Shown here: positions 8,266 through 16,484 of the stretch, one piece after another | Layout: each line of letters starts with the position of its first letter | Numbering within the stretch: position 1 is the first letter of the stretch | NCBI GenBank assembly: GCA_020052375.1 | Contig: JAGVPG010000005.1 | Location: 1 to 59,257 of the forward strand | Direction of reading: 5' to 3' | DNA: 59,257 bases | From: Actinomycetota bacterium | GTDB lineage: Bacteria > Actinomycetota > JAHEXW01 > JAGVPG01 | Made by a program: the position numbers and the translations under genes | Notes under the pieces: generated by a model | What the model was told of the DNA's origin: nothing | The model's input: only the letters and a program-made list of their open reading frames with translations | Databases searched by the model: none

Positions 8266-9030
8266 CCTAGACGGGTTCGTGGAATAGACTACAGACGCGT
8301 CATCCTTGAATATCCCCTCGATCGCCTTACGGTCTTCAGTATGGTCGGCGAACGGATAATCCGAACCATATATGACTTTATCCAGGCCGATCTTTTCCAC
8401 GAGCCGCAAGACTTCATCATCGCTTACCTTGCCCGGCACATGAGCTGTATCGAAATAGACGTTCGGGTAACCGAGAACGAGGTCGAGATGGTCCCACGTC
8501 CTGAATCCGCCGAGATGTGACAGGACGATGGTAAGGTCGGGATGCGCGTCCAGAACCGGCACGAAATCCTTAGGTTGCGAGAACTCTCCTTTAAAACCGC
8601 TTTCTTCGTCTCCCGCATGGAACACTACGACCAGGCCAAGTTCTATCGCTTTGTCGTAGAATTTTTGGAAACGCTCGTCCGATGGAAAAACGCGAAGGGC
8701 GTTTGGCTGTATCTTTAAGCCCTTCAAGCCCAGGGAAGGGAACTTCTCGAGTTCACTTAAGTCGTTGTCAGGATGTATCCCGCCAAACGGTATGATCCTG
8801 TCTGACCGTTTAGCAAGAGACGCGTACCATTCGTTAAGCTTGGCGTGTTCCGGTTTGGTGGCTATCGGAAGGACGACCGCCTTGTCGACATCACCTTTCT
8901 CCAACGAAGCCAAGAGGTCAGATAATACGGCGTTATGCGTCCGTTTAACGCCATAGAAGTCTTCAATTCCCGATATGACTTTGTCCGCCAATGCGTCCGG
9001 ATATATATGCGCGTGAAAATCAATGACCAT
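8251..9030 (-). CDS. Metal-dependent amidohydrolase, TIM-barrel
   Basis: 259 residues of the amidohydrolase_2 family. The first metal motif is DFHAHIYPD near the N-terminus; VVFHAGD, VLSHLGG and the C-terminal YGSDYPF hold the other active-site His and Asp residues. Members hydrolyse or decarboxylate small carboxylic or amide substrates; the substrate here is unknown. The gene lies convergent to the CBS gene, with a 15-base overlap of 3' ends. No clear ribosome site precedes the ATG at 9030. Confidence 0.8.
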   Translation of the reverse strand: MVIDFHAHIYPDALADKVISGIEDFYGVKRTHNAVLSDLLASLEKGDVDKAVVLPIATKPEHAKLNEWYASLAKRSDRIIPFGGIHPDNDLSELEKFPSLGLKGLKIQPNALRVFPSDERFQKFYDKAIELGLVVVFHAGDEESGFKGEFSQPKDFVPVLDAHPDLTIVLSHLGGFRTWDHLDLVLGYPNVYFDTAHVPGKVSDDEVLRLVEKIGLDKVIYGSDYPFADHTEDRKAIEGIFKDDASVVYSTNPSRLLGM

Positions 9031-9064
9031 ATCTACATTCTAGCAGACCGGCATCTGTTCCGTT

Positions 9065-9343
9065 TTATCTGTCGCGCCGGTTTTTCGCTGCGCCGCCTCC
9101 GCCATAAGAGCCGAGGTCCAGGAATAGACCGAGCCCCAATAAAGCCCAGTCGAATCCATTTATCCCACCGGGCGCGACTATGAGGTACATGAGCGTCAAC
9201 CAGGGAAGGAATATGATGCCGACGATAGGAACGAGAATGCTATTGAATGCATGGCTTACTGCCACAGGCCGGTATAGCCAGTAGAACAGGACAGCAAAAC
9301 GCGGAGCACCAGCCAGGACAAGAGCGACGAGACAACAACCCAT
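9065..9343 (-). CDS. Small membrane protein with two or three helices
   Basis: 92 residues. It is hydrophobic, with segments LVALVLAGAPRFAVLFYWLY, ILVPIVGIIFLPWLTLMYLI and WALLGLGLFLDL, and ends in a glycine-rich SYGGGGAAKNRRDR tail. I recall similar small proteins with FLPWTTLMY and a SYGGG end in many bacteria, without a known function. AAAGGAT lies upstream of the ATG. It is transcribed divergently from the response-regulator gene; 95 bases separate the starts. Confidence 0.65.
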   Translation of the reverse strand: MGCCLVALVLAGAPRFAVLFYWLYRPVAVSHAFNSILVPIVGIIFLPWLTLMYLIVAPGGINGFDWALLGLGLFLDLGSYGGGGAAKNRRDR

Positions 9344-9399
9344 TTAAGATCCTTTCTGTTTTTATCCTCATTATACTTCAAAAGAGTCGTTTCAGAGAT

Positions 9400-9432
9400 T
9401 CTCATGAGACTCTCATAATTGTTCGATATAAT
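9400..9432 (+). promoter_or_regulatory. Direct-repeat operator and leaderless promoter of the response-regulator gene
   Basis: TCTCAT at 9400-9405 and again at 9411-9416 (11-bp period), then 10 bases, then a perfect TATAAT at 9427-9432, then 6 bases to the ATG at 9439. The repeats cover the place of a -35 box, as with activators of the OmpR/PhoB family, which bind direct repeats with 11-bp spacing. The start of transcription should fall on or next to the ATG. The same arrangement occurs at 11149-11181 and 14365-14397. Confidence 0.75.
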
Positions 9433-9438
9433 AAAAAC

Positions 9439-10122
9439 ATGCAAGTATTAATCGTAGAAGACGAGCCGAAAATCGCTCAGCTAATACGCCGTGGTCTGAT
9501 TGAAGAGCATTATGCAGTCGATATAGCATACGACGGCCATGAAGCGATAGAGAAGTTTGAGACTAACGAGTACGACTGTATAGTCCTGGATTGGCTTCTG
9601 CCGGGACAAGACGGGTTAGCCGTCTGCCAGACTATCCGTAGGAAAAACGTAACCGTCCCCATCCTGATGCTGACGGCGAAGGGTGATATATCAGATAAGG
9701 TAGCGGCGCTTGATAGTGGAGCGGATGACTATCTTACAAAGCCCTTTTCATTCAATGAATTGACTGCCCGGATCCGCGCGTTACTCAGGCGCGGAAACAA
9801 AGCAGACCCCGCGATTTTGACTGTTGATGATCTTGAATTAAACCCGGCGACCCGGCGGGCGGTCCGTGCCGGTCATGAGATCTCTTTGACCGCCCGGGAA
9901 TATGCCTTGCTCGAATACCTTATGCGCAACAAGAACATCGCTTTGTCCAAAACACAGATCCTCGACCATGTATGGGATTATAGCTATGACGGATTCTCCA
10001 ACATCGTCGAGACTTATATAAGGTATCTTCGCAAGAAACTGCAAATATCTCCCGAAAGCCGTGAGCTTATTCATACAGTACGCGGGCATGGTTATATTAT
10101 AAAAGGAAACGGCCATGTTTAA
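9439..10122 (+). CDS. OmpR/PhoB-family response regulator
   Basis: 227 residues. The receiver domain (1-~118) has acidic pocket residues in VEDE, the phospho-acceptor Asp51 in IVLDWLLPG, and Lys101 in LTKPF. The C-terminal winged helix (about 128-225) ends with TVRGHGYI, typical of OmpR/PhoB. An upstream in-frame extension exists, but the ATG at 9439 fits the start of the receiver fold and lies 6 bases after TATAAT, so the mRNA is probably leaderless. It overlaps the histidine kinase gene by 8 bases. It probably binds the TCTCAT repeats and so activates itself, the ABC exporter operon and the gene at 14471. Confidence 0.95.
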   Translation: MQVLIVEDEPKIAQLIRRGLIEEHYAVDIAYDGHEAIEKFETNEYDCIVLDWLLPGQDGLAVCQTIRRKNVTVPILMLTAKGDISDKVAALDSGADDYLTKPFSFNELTARIRALLRRGNKADPAILTVDDLELNPATRRAVRAGHEISLTAREYALLEYLMRNKNIALSKTQILDHVWDYSYDGFSNIVETYIRYLRKKLQISPESRELIHTVRGHGYIIKGNGHV

Positions 10123-11125
10123 AAGTGCCCGCCTTAGGCTGACCATTATATACTGCGCGGTGTTCTTCGTCGTCTTTTGGACGTTTACTCTGGGGTTATA
10201 CTTCTGGATGGATAATTCCTTTGGTGAAGGCTATATCAGCCAGGTCAAAGGTCGCCAGACAGAGCAATCCGGGGAATTCGATTTCAACGACAAATCGGTA
10301 GAGACAGTCACTATAGCCGGAGATGTTGCTATGGGAAGATTGGAGTGGGTATTGCTGATACTCAATGGCGGGATGTTGCTTGTGATCCCCCCGCTGGCAT
10401 GGATGCTAACGGGACGTACACTGCGACCGATAGAGACTATGTACGACCGGCAAGAGCAGTTCGTCTCCGATGCGTCGCACGAGTTGCGGACTCCACTTAC
10501 GGTCATACAGGGCGAGCTGGACGTAGCACTTAAGAAAGAACGGTCTCCCCGGGAATACCAACGAGTCCTGGACAGCGCTCGCCAGGAGCTCGGCGGATTG
10601 CACGAGCTTGTCGAGGCACTTTTGCTCGAAACCAGGGCTGGTGAAGGAAAAGCTATGTTGGCACAGGACGAAGTAGATATCATCGATCTTCTTACAGAAA
10701 CGATAGAACGTATGTCACCGCTCACAGTTGCCAAGAGTGGTTCGCTTGAATTCGATCCTCCAACGACACGCCTTGTCGTACGGGGCTCATCCATAATGCT
10801 CGGCCGCTTGTTCGGAAATGTCATTGACAACGCGGTCAAAGCAATCGACTCCGGGGGTCATATATTGGTTACCGCAGAAGCACAAGGCGTGCACGTTTTA
10901 GTAACCGTTTCGGATGACGGACACGGGATGACTCAAGAAGCGGTCGCGCACTCTTTTGACCGTTTCTATCAAGCGGATGACGCGCGTGCGCGACAAGGAT
11001 TCGGTCTAGGGCTTGCGATCTCCAAGACAATCGTCGAACAACATCGAGGAACGATAACGCTGACATCAGAGCCTGGCCGGGGGACGTTAGTAAGCATTAA
11101 GCTCCCTCGTAAAGTCTCCACGTAA
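10115..11125 (+). CDS. Membrane sensor histidine kinase
   Basis: 336 residues. Two membrane helices (about 9-31 and 78-98) flank a short outer loop of ~45 residues with acidic and polar residues, too small for a large ligand domain. A short HAMP-like linker follows, then the HisKA domain with H122 in SDASHELRTPL, then the HATPase domain with N, G1 and G2 boxes (NVIDNAVKA, DDGHGM, GFGLGLAI). It should phosphorylate the overlapping response regulator. The small sensor loop next to an ABC exporter resembles kinases that detect membrane-active compounds through their transporter; that link is inference. Confidence 0.92.
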   Translation: MFKSARLRLTIIYCAVFFVVFWTFTLGLYFWMDNSFGEGYISQVKGRQTEQSGEFDFNDKSVETVTIAGDVAMGRLEWVLLILNGGMLLVIPPLAWMLTGRTLRPIETMYDRQEQFVSDASHELRTPLTVIQGELDVALKKERSPREYQRVLDSARQELGGLHELVEALLLETRAGEGKAMLAQDEVDIIDLLTETIERMSPLTVAKSGSLEFDPPTTRLVVRGSSIMLGRLFGNVIDNAVKAIDSGGHILVTAEAQGVHVLVTVSDDGHGMTQEAVAHSFDRFYQADDARARQGFGLGLAISKTIVEQHRGTITLTSEPGRGTLVSIKLPRKVST

Positions 11126-11148
11126 GAGGCCCCTCTTTATCATCCACC

Positions 11149-11181
11149 TCTCATCTTATTCTCATATTAGATAGTTATACT
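11149..11181 (+). promoter_or_regulatory. Direct-repeat operator and leaderless promoter of the ABC operon
   Basis: TCTCAT at 11149-11154 and 11160-11165 (11-bp period), 10 bases, TATACT at 11176-11181, 6 bases, ATG at 11188. Every spacing is identical to the site before the response-regulator gene. Confidence 0.75.
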
Positions 11182-11187
11182 CAGATC

Positions 11188-11919
11188 ATGTCTACTACCA
11201 CTATTTCTGTCAACAAACTGACAAAGACATACAACGGCCAGATGGCGATCGAGGATATCAGTCTTAATATCCAACAAGGCGAGATCTTCGGTTTTCTCGG
11301 CCATAACGGCGTCGGCAAGACGACAACGGTTAACATCTTGACGACCTTGCTCGATCTATCATCGGGGAGCGCCGAGGTCTGCGGGCATGATGTGGTGAAA
11401 GATAGCATGAGCGTTCGACGGATGATCGGGTACTTGCCGGAAAACGTTCAGTTCTACGACGCCCTGACTCTCCATGAAAACCTGGCATTTTTTGCCCGGT
11501 TGTCGGGAATCTCCAAACCTGGCGATCGTATCCGCGAAGTACTTCAATTCCTTGAGTTTACCGGTTTCGAGCACCAAAAGCTCGCGACATTCAGCAAGGG
11601 CATGCGCCAGCGGGTGGGTATTGCCCAGGCCATCCTGCATAAGCCGGAGGTGCTATTTCTCGATGAACCGACATCCGGGCTTGATCCGCAGGGGGTTAAA
11701 ACACTACGGGAAAGTATCATCCGTTTGAATAAAGAGCTCGGCATGACTATTTTCATGAATACGCATCTATTATCAGAGGTGACTAAGACATGCACGAGCA
11801 TCGGCATTCTGAGCGGCGGTAGGCTGATATACCATGACTCGCTCGCAAAAACACTAGAGGCTTTTCCCGGCCGGGACTCACTTGAAGATATCTATCTTTC
11901 TATCGGAAAACAATTCTGA
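11188..11919 (+). CDS. ABC transporter ATP-binding protein
   Basis: 243 residues. Walker A is GHNGVGKTT, the signature motif is FSKGMRQRVG, and Walker B is VLFLDEPTSGLD. The order and length fit the ATPase subunit of ABC-2 type exporters (the NodI/CcmA/NosF-like group). It drives the two permeases encoded immediately downstream. Its TGA overlaps the next ATG (TGATG), so translation is coupled. No ribosome site is seen; the ATG follows the -10 box by 6 bases. Confidence 0.95.
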   Translation: MSTTTISVNKLTKTYNGQMAIEDISLNIQQGEIFGFLGHNGVGKTTTVNILTTLLDLSSGSAEVCGHDVVKDSMSVRRMIGYLPENVQFYDALTLHENLAFFARLSGISKPGDRIREVLQFLEFTGFEHQKLATFSKGMRQRVGIAQAILHKPEVLFLDEPTSGLDPQGVKTLRESIIRLNKELGMTIFMNTHLLSEVTKTCTSIGILSGGRLIYHDSLAKTLEAFPGRDSLEDIYLSIGKQF

Positions 11920-12824
11920 TGAGAACCCTTCTCGTGATAGCCAAGCATGAATTCAAGTCGGCAGGCAAAGAGCGCTTATCTATCGCTTTGCTAGTTGTAT
12001 TTCTCGGTATGGTACTCGTGTCAAGCTTCATCGGCTGGACGACACACCACACGGTGATGAGTATTTATAATGAAACCTTACACGAGACCGGGATGAAGTT
12101 ACTGAATCCCTTTCTGAAAGCGTCACCGCTCGACAGCATCAAGAACACGGTCATCTACATCGTCCTCATCGGAGCCTTGTTGGCCGTCATTACGGGCGCT
12201 CGCTCTTCGGTCCGCGACCGCAAGGCGTTCGTTGTCGATCTGGTGTTCTCCCGTCCCGTCAGCTCCTGGTCGTACGTGTTCGGTAAACTGCTTGGCGTCC
12301 AGGCATGGATAGGACTCGTTCTCCTTGTCGCGGCAATCACCAGCTGGGTAAGTATCTGGGTCGTAACCGCCCAAGTTCTCTCTCCACTCAACACATTATT
12401 GTTGCTCGCTTTCTTCGCTCTGGCATGGTTCTTCTTGTTGCCGTTCTCGGCGGCCGGACTGATTTCCGGCGCGTATGGCCGTTACGAATCGACCGCTCTT
12501 CTGATACCGATTCTATTCTGGGTGGTTGTCACCTTCGTGATTCCTCAGCTTGGAACGGCCGCGCATCCTACGGCGCTACTAAATCCGGTAGCCTCCGGGA
12601 ACACGACGACCGGGATGTTCTTTCAGGTAAGCAGGTTTGTCCTTCAGCCGATATCCCTGACCGAGCACTTCAAGCACACCAGTGGTATCTTGCTGCGTCT
12701 GCAGGACGTCGAGCCACTGCCCGTATGGCAGGATCTGTTGTCCATCGGTGTGATTTCCTTGTTGAGTCTTGGAGCTCTCGCAAGGGTTTCAAGACAGGCG
12801 ATAAGGCAAGGTCTCTATGAATAG
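11919..12824 (+). CDS. ABC-2 type permease (NosY-like), first subunit
   Basis: 301 residues with about six membrane helices. After the first helix comes an extracytoplasmic loop, then the conserved cytoplasmic stretch DRKAFVVDLVFSRPVSSWSY, typical of NosY-like ABC-2 permeases. It would form a heterodimeric channel with the next gene product. The exported or moved substrate is unknown. It overlaps its neighbours on both sides, so this is a tight operon. Confidence 0.85.
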   Translation: MRTLLVIAKHEFKSAGKERLSIALLVVFLGMVLVSSFIGWTTHHTVMSIYNETLHETGMKLLNPFLKASPLDSIKNTVIYIVLIGALLAVITGARSSVRDRKAFVVDLVFSRPVSSWSYVFGKLLGVQAWIGLVLLVAAITSWVSIWVVTAQVLSPLNTLLLLAFFALAWFFLLPFSAAGLISGAYGRYESTALLIPILFWVVVTFVIPQLGTAAHPTALLNPVASGNTTTGMFFQVSRFVLQPISLTEHFKHTSGILLRLQDVEPLPVWQDLLSIGVISLLSLGALARVSRQAIRQGLYE

Positions 12825-13794
12825 TCCCGCTATGACCGTCTTCAAGAAGGAGATCAAAGATGCGCTCCGCAGCCGCGTTACTGTAATCCTGATCATCGGA
12901 TTGAGCGCGATCGTCTTACTTTCGCTGGTTGTTGCGTCCTTTGAGTTCCGCGCCAAAGTCATTGACTACCAGCAATACCTGCAGTCTCTGAAGCAATCAG
13001 GAGGATCTGTCACAGATCTACCGCCTCAGTTCTTTCCTCTCCAGCTGATTCGGAGCGCTGTTGAGTATCTGGAGATCATAGGCGCGATCATCGCGATCGT
13101 CATGGGCTACGGTCTGGTGGCAAAGGAAAAAAACCGGGGCACGCTGCGACTCTTATTCAGCCGTCCGATCAAAAGCGCTGATGTATCGGTCGGCAAACTG
13201 ATGGCCCTAGCTTGCATCTGGCTTATCATCCTGGTGTTGTTAAGCGGCGTCATGATCGGTTCTTTGATGATTATAGGCGGTGTTTCTTTGTCGGGCACGG
13301 AGGTCGTCAAGTTATTCATCTTTGCAGGTCTGGCGTGGCTCTACTTATTCATGTGGAGCGTACTCGCTATGGCATTGGCTGGTTACAGCAAGCGTTTGAG
13401 CACTGCGCTTGTCATATGCCTCGTTCTCTGGCTAAGCATCGTGCTCATCATCCCGCAGATCGGCGATACGATGGACCCCGACAACCAGGTGCCCGGCGGT
13501 TTGTTCAAGAGCCTGCAAGTCGACAAGCTCCATGAGAAAGCCGTCCTGGCGCACTTCACTGGCTACGAGACGGCGAGAAACCTGCTTGAAGAAACGTCGC
13601 TAAGCAAACGCTTCGAGCGGGTGAGTTTCGCGTATCTCGGCATAAAAGATGAGTTCAACCAAAAGCCACTCGGTTTCATCTGGAAAACAAAATGGCCGGA
13701 TATAGCCACGCTGGTCGGCGCAACGGGGTTGTCAATCGTCCTTGCCATCATATTCAGTAAGAAACAGAAACTCTTGCGAAAGGAGTACTCATGA
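12817..13794 (+). CDS. ABC-2 type permease (NosY-like), second subunit
   Basis: 325 residues, a distant paralogue of the preceding permease: it shares the pattern VAKEKNRGTLRLLFSRPIKSA before its second helix and has about six helices. A large outer loop (about 35-80) is rich in Gln and Ser. It overlaps the upstream permease by 8 bases and the downstream lipoprotein gene by 4 (ATGA). Two different permeases with one ATPase suggest a heteromeric transporter. Confidence 0.85.
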   Translation: MNSPAMTVFKKEIKDALRSRVTVILIIGLSAIVLLSLVVASFEFRAKVIDYQQYLQSLKQSGGSVTDLPPQFFPLQLIRSAVEYLEIIGAIIAIVMGYGLVAKEKNRGTLRLLFSRPIKSADVSVGKLMALACIWLIILVLLSGVMIGSLMIIGGVSLSGTEVVKLFIFAGLAWLYLFMWSVLAMALAGYSKRLSTALVICLVLWLSIVLIIPQIGDTMDPDNQVPGGLFKSLQVDKLHEKAVLAHFTGYETARNLLEETSLSKRFERVSFAYLGIKDEFNQKPLGFIWKTKWPDIATLVGATGLSIVLAIIFSKKQKLLRKEYS

Positions 13795-14357
13795 AAAAAC
13801 GTATCATCATCGGGATCGTCATCATTACGATCATTACCGGAGGCCTTATCGCTGCAGGATGCTCGACGCAGAAGCCGGCCACAAAGAATGCTGGTGTGAA
13901 CGGGAGCTCGAAACAAGTCCTTCCGGTCGCGAAAAACCCGATTCAAAGCGTATCAAAGAAAGAAGGTCTTTCGATAACCGAAGTCCTTGTCGAGAACAAC
14001 GTTGACCCGGTTACAAAGAAGGACCTGACGGACCGCCTCCAGATCAGCGTTAAGAACTCAAGTAATGAGACTATGAGCGGTTTTGAGGTCTATTACACCA
14101 TGACCGACGCTGTGACCAAAAAGATCGAGGGCTATTACCAGAAACTGACAGATTTCCAAATCAAACCCGGCGAAACCAAGACTATTTACTTTGACAATGA
14201 AAATAGCGCCAGCCACTATCAGGAGAATAGATACAGCCTCTACAGGACTTCGAAAAACGAAGTGCTGTTCACGATCGAAGTGAGCGCCACAGGATATGCC
14301 CCGGCTACAGCCGAAACCAAGAAAGCGCCAGGGACCGGAGAAAAAGCCGGCGAATAG
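13791..14357 (+). CDS. Lipoprotein of the ABC operon
   Basis: 188 residues. The signal and lipobox (GGLIAAGC, Cys at about 24) are clear. The mature part has a low-complexity linker, then an immunoglobulin-like domain of the FxLYD type: LSITEVLVENN...LQISVKNSSNETMSGFEVYY with an IKPGETKTIYF strand. It ends in a Lys/Glu/Ala-rich tail. GAAAGGAG precedes the ATG, which overlaps the permease stop. Being last in the ABC operon, it may be an extracytoplasmic partner of the transporter; this rests on context only. Confidence 0.75.
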   Translation: MKKRIIIGIVIITIITGGLIAAGCSTQKPATKNAGVNGSSKQVLPVAKNPIQSVSKKEGLSITEVLVENNVDPVTKKDLTDRLQISVKNSSNETMSGFEVYYTMTDAVTKKIEGYYQKLTDFQIKPGETKTIYFDNENSASHYQENRYSLYRTSKNEVLFTIEVSATGYAPATAETKKAPGTGEKAGE

Positions 14358-14364
14358 TCTTCCT

Positions 14365-14397
14365 TCTCATACGATTCCCATATCGACTTACTATGCT
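14365..14397 (+). promoter_or_regulatory. Third copy of the direct-repeat promoter
   Basis: TCTCAT at 14365-14370, TCCCAT at 14376-14381 (one mismatch, same 11-bp period), 10 bases, TATGCT at 14392-14397. Unlike the other two sites, the next gene (14471) lies ~70 bases beyond the expected transcription start and has its own strong ribosome site. Confidence 0.65.
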
Positions 14398-14470
14398 GTA
14401 AGTGGAAGTCGGTGCTAGATTCGGAACTGGAGAATGAAAAACTTGAGGATGTTGGATAAGGAGGTGTGAT

Positions 14471-14755
14471 ATGAAAATAAAAATCATAGCGATAACCGTT
14501 GCCACATTAGCAGTAATAGTAGTCGGCGCATCAGCGGGAACGTTCATAAAAAGTCGGACCGCGCAGGCGCAAAGCGCAACCGTTACAGCCACCCAGACCG
14601 TTGAGAAAGAGGACGCGAAAGGACCGGACACCGACAACGTGCAGAACGAAAGCGAAAACGAGGCTGACGACGCGAACGAGAAGAATGCTAAGGCGGATAC
14701 CGACAACATACAGTACGAAAGCCAGAGCGAGGCCGACACCGACAACAGCAAGTAG
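14471..14755 (+). CDS. Small acidic exported protein
   Basis: 94 residues. The N-terminal helix (IIAITVATLAVIVVGASAG) is a signal peptide or anchor. The rest is disordered and strongly acidic, rich in Asp, Glu, Asn and Thr, with an internal repeat: DTDNVQNESENEAD recurs as DTDNIQYESQSEAD. No family is recognised. The ribosome site AAGGAGGTG is near perfect. Its promoter shares the operator of the two-component system and ABC operon, so the protein may be the main effector of that response, for instance shielding the outer membrane face from a cationic compound. That role is speculation. Confidence 0.7.
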   Translation: MKIKIIAITVATLAVIVVGASAGTFIKSRTAQAQSATVTATQTVEKEDAKGPDTDNVQNESENEADDANEKNAKADTDNIQYESQSEADTDNSK

Positions 14756-14787
14756 CTTGAACAAGAGGTTGATGCGGTAAGCTAAAA

Positions 14788-14811
14788 GGGACGGAGCATT
14801 TGCTCCGTCCC
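14788..14811 (+). terminator. Hairpin terminator
   Basis: An 11-bp perfect stem, GGGACGGAGCA with TGCTCCGTCCC and a 2-base gap, stands 33 bases after the stop of the small acidic protein gene. A T-run is absent, so it may work as an mRNA end stabiliser or a weak terminator. Confidence 0.6.
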
Positions 14812-14905
14812 ATATGGTTTCACATCGCCATTCTCCTCATGACTTGATATGTTTGTAGTAATGTCGAACAAAGGGAAGTGACATGGTATAGAAAGGAGAA
14901 TAGTA

Positions 14906-15661
14906 ATGACAAGGACTAGGCAAAACTTTCTTGTACTACCTATTGTTATTGTTATGTCCATAGTGGTCGTACTGGTCGTTGTGGGATGCTCAACAAAAGA
15001 GTCATCTCCCAAAAAAACCAATACGAGCGGACAAGACATCAGTTGGAGCGATAACATCATAATCAACAAAAGTGAACTGGCATCGACCGGCGTCAATCCA
15101 TATTTCAATCTCAAGCCCGGATATCAGCTGGTATTCGAAGGCACCGAGAAAGGGCAAAAAGCAAGTAATACTATAACCGTGCTCAAAGATACGAAGATAA
15201 TCGATGGCGTGGAAACCAGGGTTGTCGAAGAACGCGCCTTATCGAATGGCACGATCTCAGAGGTATCGCGCAACTATTTCGCTATCTCCAAGACAACTGG
15301 AGTGGTGTATTACTTCGGTGAGGACGTCGATGAATATGACGCGTCAGGTCGCGTAACAGGACATTCGGGAACATGGCATGCTGGAGAGAACGGGGCGAAA
15401 GCCGGTATTATGATGAACAGTGACATCAAGAAGGGGCTCCGTTATTACCAGGAAGTAGCTCCCAAAGTGGCAATGGACCGTGCCGAGATCGTCAACGTTT
15501 CTGAATCAGCTACAGTACCTGCAGGTAAGTATACAGATGTCATTAAAATAGAGGAGACAACCCCGATCGAGCCTGGATATAAGGCATACAAGTTCTACGC
15601 AAAGGGCATTGGGCTTATCAAAGACGGAGATCTGCTACTTGTAAGTATGTCCGGGCAGTGA
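14906..15661 (+). CDS. Lipoprotein of unknown function
   Basis: 251 residues. The hydrophobic signal ends in VVLVVVGC (lipobox Cys at 28). The mature part is beta-rich, starting with PYFNLKPGYQLVFEGTEKG and later VPAGKYTDVIKIEE and KFYAKGIGLIKDGD. I have seen this layout (LKPGY near the N-terminus, IGLI near the end) in unassigned secreted proteins, but know no function. AAAGGAG lies before the ATG. It sits next to the regulon genes but has no TCTCAT site of its own. Confidence 0.65.
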   Translation: MTRTRQNFLVLPIVIVMSIVVVLVVVGCSTKESSPKKTNTSGQDISWSDNIIINKSELASTGVNPYFNLKPGYQLVFEGTEKGQKASNTITVLKDTKIIDGVETRVVEERALSNGTISEVSRNYFAISKTTGVVYYFGEDVDEYDASGRVTGHSGTWHAGENGAKAGIMMNSDIKKGLRYYQEVAPKVAMDRAEIVNVSESATVPAGKYTDVIKIEETTPIEPGYKAYKFYAKGIGLIKDGDLLLVSMSGQ

Positions 15662-15914
15662 ACAGTCGAGTTTGTAGCTAAGGACCGACGCGATTACCGG
15701 GGGGGTCTCTCGGCTATCATGACCGCGGCGACCCCTGGAAAGAAGAACGCTATCGGGACTAAAAAAGCGGAAGTTTTTAAATCAACTCCGCTTAAACCCA
15801 GAGTTATTCAGATTTTCACAGTTCCTTAATGACCGTCACACAATTAGTGTGTAGCATTAGTTACATGTGTCTTAAGTAATCCGCGTCTTACTGTTGTTGA
15901 CGAGAGGTTTGTTT

Positions 15915-16421
15915 ATGAGTTCGTGGAAGGTTTTCGGAATACAGGTTCGGGCGATTAACTCCATCTTTATGGTCTTATTGGCCATCCCGGTGGCAATATC
16001 AAGCTTCTTTCTATATTTTGCACCGATTGCGGTATCTTTTCGAAAGACCTGGAGCAATGGCCATATATTCCTAGGTTTCATTCTCCTGTGCTCGGTAATA
16101 CTACATGTATTTATGAACTGGCGCGCATTGCGAGCTTATTTACAGAAGAAGATACATGAAACCACAAAGCCCCGTGTAGAAGGCGCTATCGCGCTTGCGG
16201 TCTTTACGGTCTTACTGATCGGTGTCATAGCTTATCCGGGGATGATCAATATGCTGGCAGACGATGGTCTCATATCGGCTGACTCCCGACTTGTAACATC
16301 TCAATCGACCGGCGCGAGTTGCAGCGCTTGTCCGTATCTTTATTATTACGGCGGTTGCCACAGCGGAGATTCTTTCGAATACGACGGTACGACATACTAT
16401 GGTTACGATACAACACCGTAG
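15915..16421 (+). CDS. DUF4405-like membrane protein with a Cys/Tyr-rich tail
   Basis: 168 residues; the ATG at 15915 is preferred to an upstream TTG because GAGAGG stands 7 bases before it. Three membrane helices are visible (about 9-38, 48-72 and 96-118). The second contains GHIFLGFILL...ILHVFMNW, with two His placed as in cytochrome b561/DUF4405-type domains, which suggests haem binding. The last ~45 residues face away from the membrane and contain CSACPY, a further Cys and many Tyr and Gly. No c-type haem motif (CxxCH) is present. A redox role is possible but not shown. Confidence 0.6.
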   Translation: MSSWKVFGIQVRAINSIFMVLLAIPVAISSFFLYFAPIAVSFRKTWSNGHIFLGFILLCSVILHVFMNWRALRAYLQKKIHETTKPRVEGAIALAVFTVLLIGVIAYPGMINMLADDGLISADSRLVTSQSTGASCSACPYLYYYGGCHSGDSFEYDGTTYYGYDTTP

Positions 16422-16484
16422 CAGCCGCTGATGTACCACGCTAAGGTGTCAACTGAAACGGGGTAACTCCAACTCCGCAGGCCA

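Noticed and set aside
14830-14864. A fourth TCTCAT-type regulon site before the lipoprotein gene at 14906
   Set aside because: Only one CTCAT is present, and neither the 11-bp partner nor a -10 box lies at the spacing of the other three sites.
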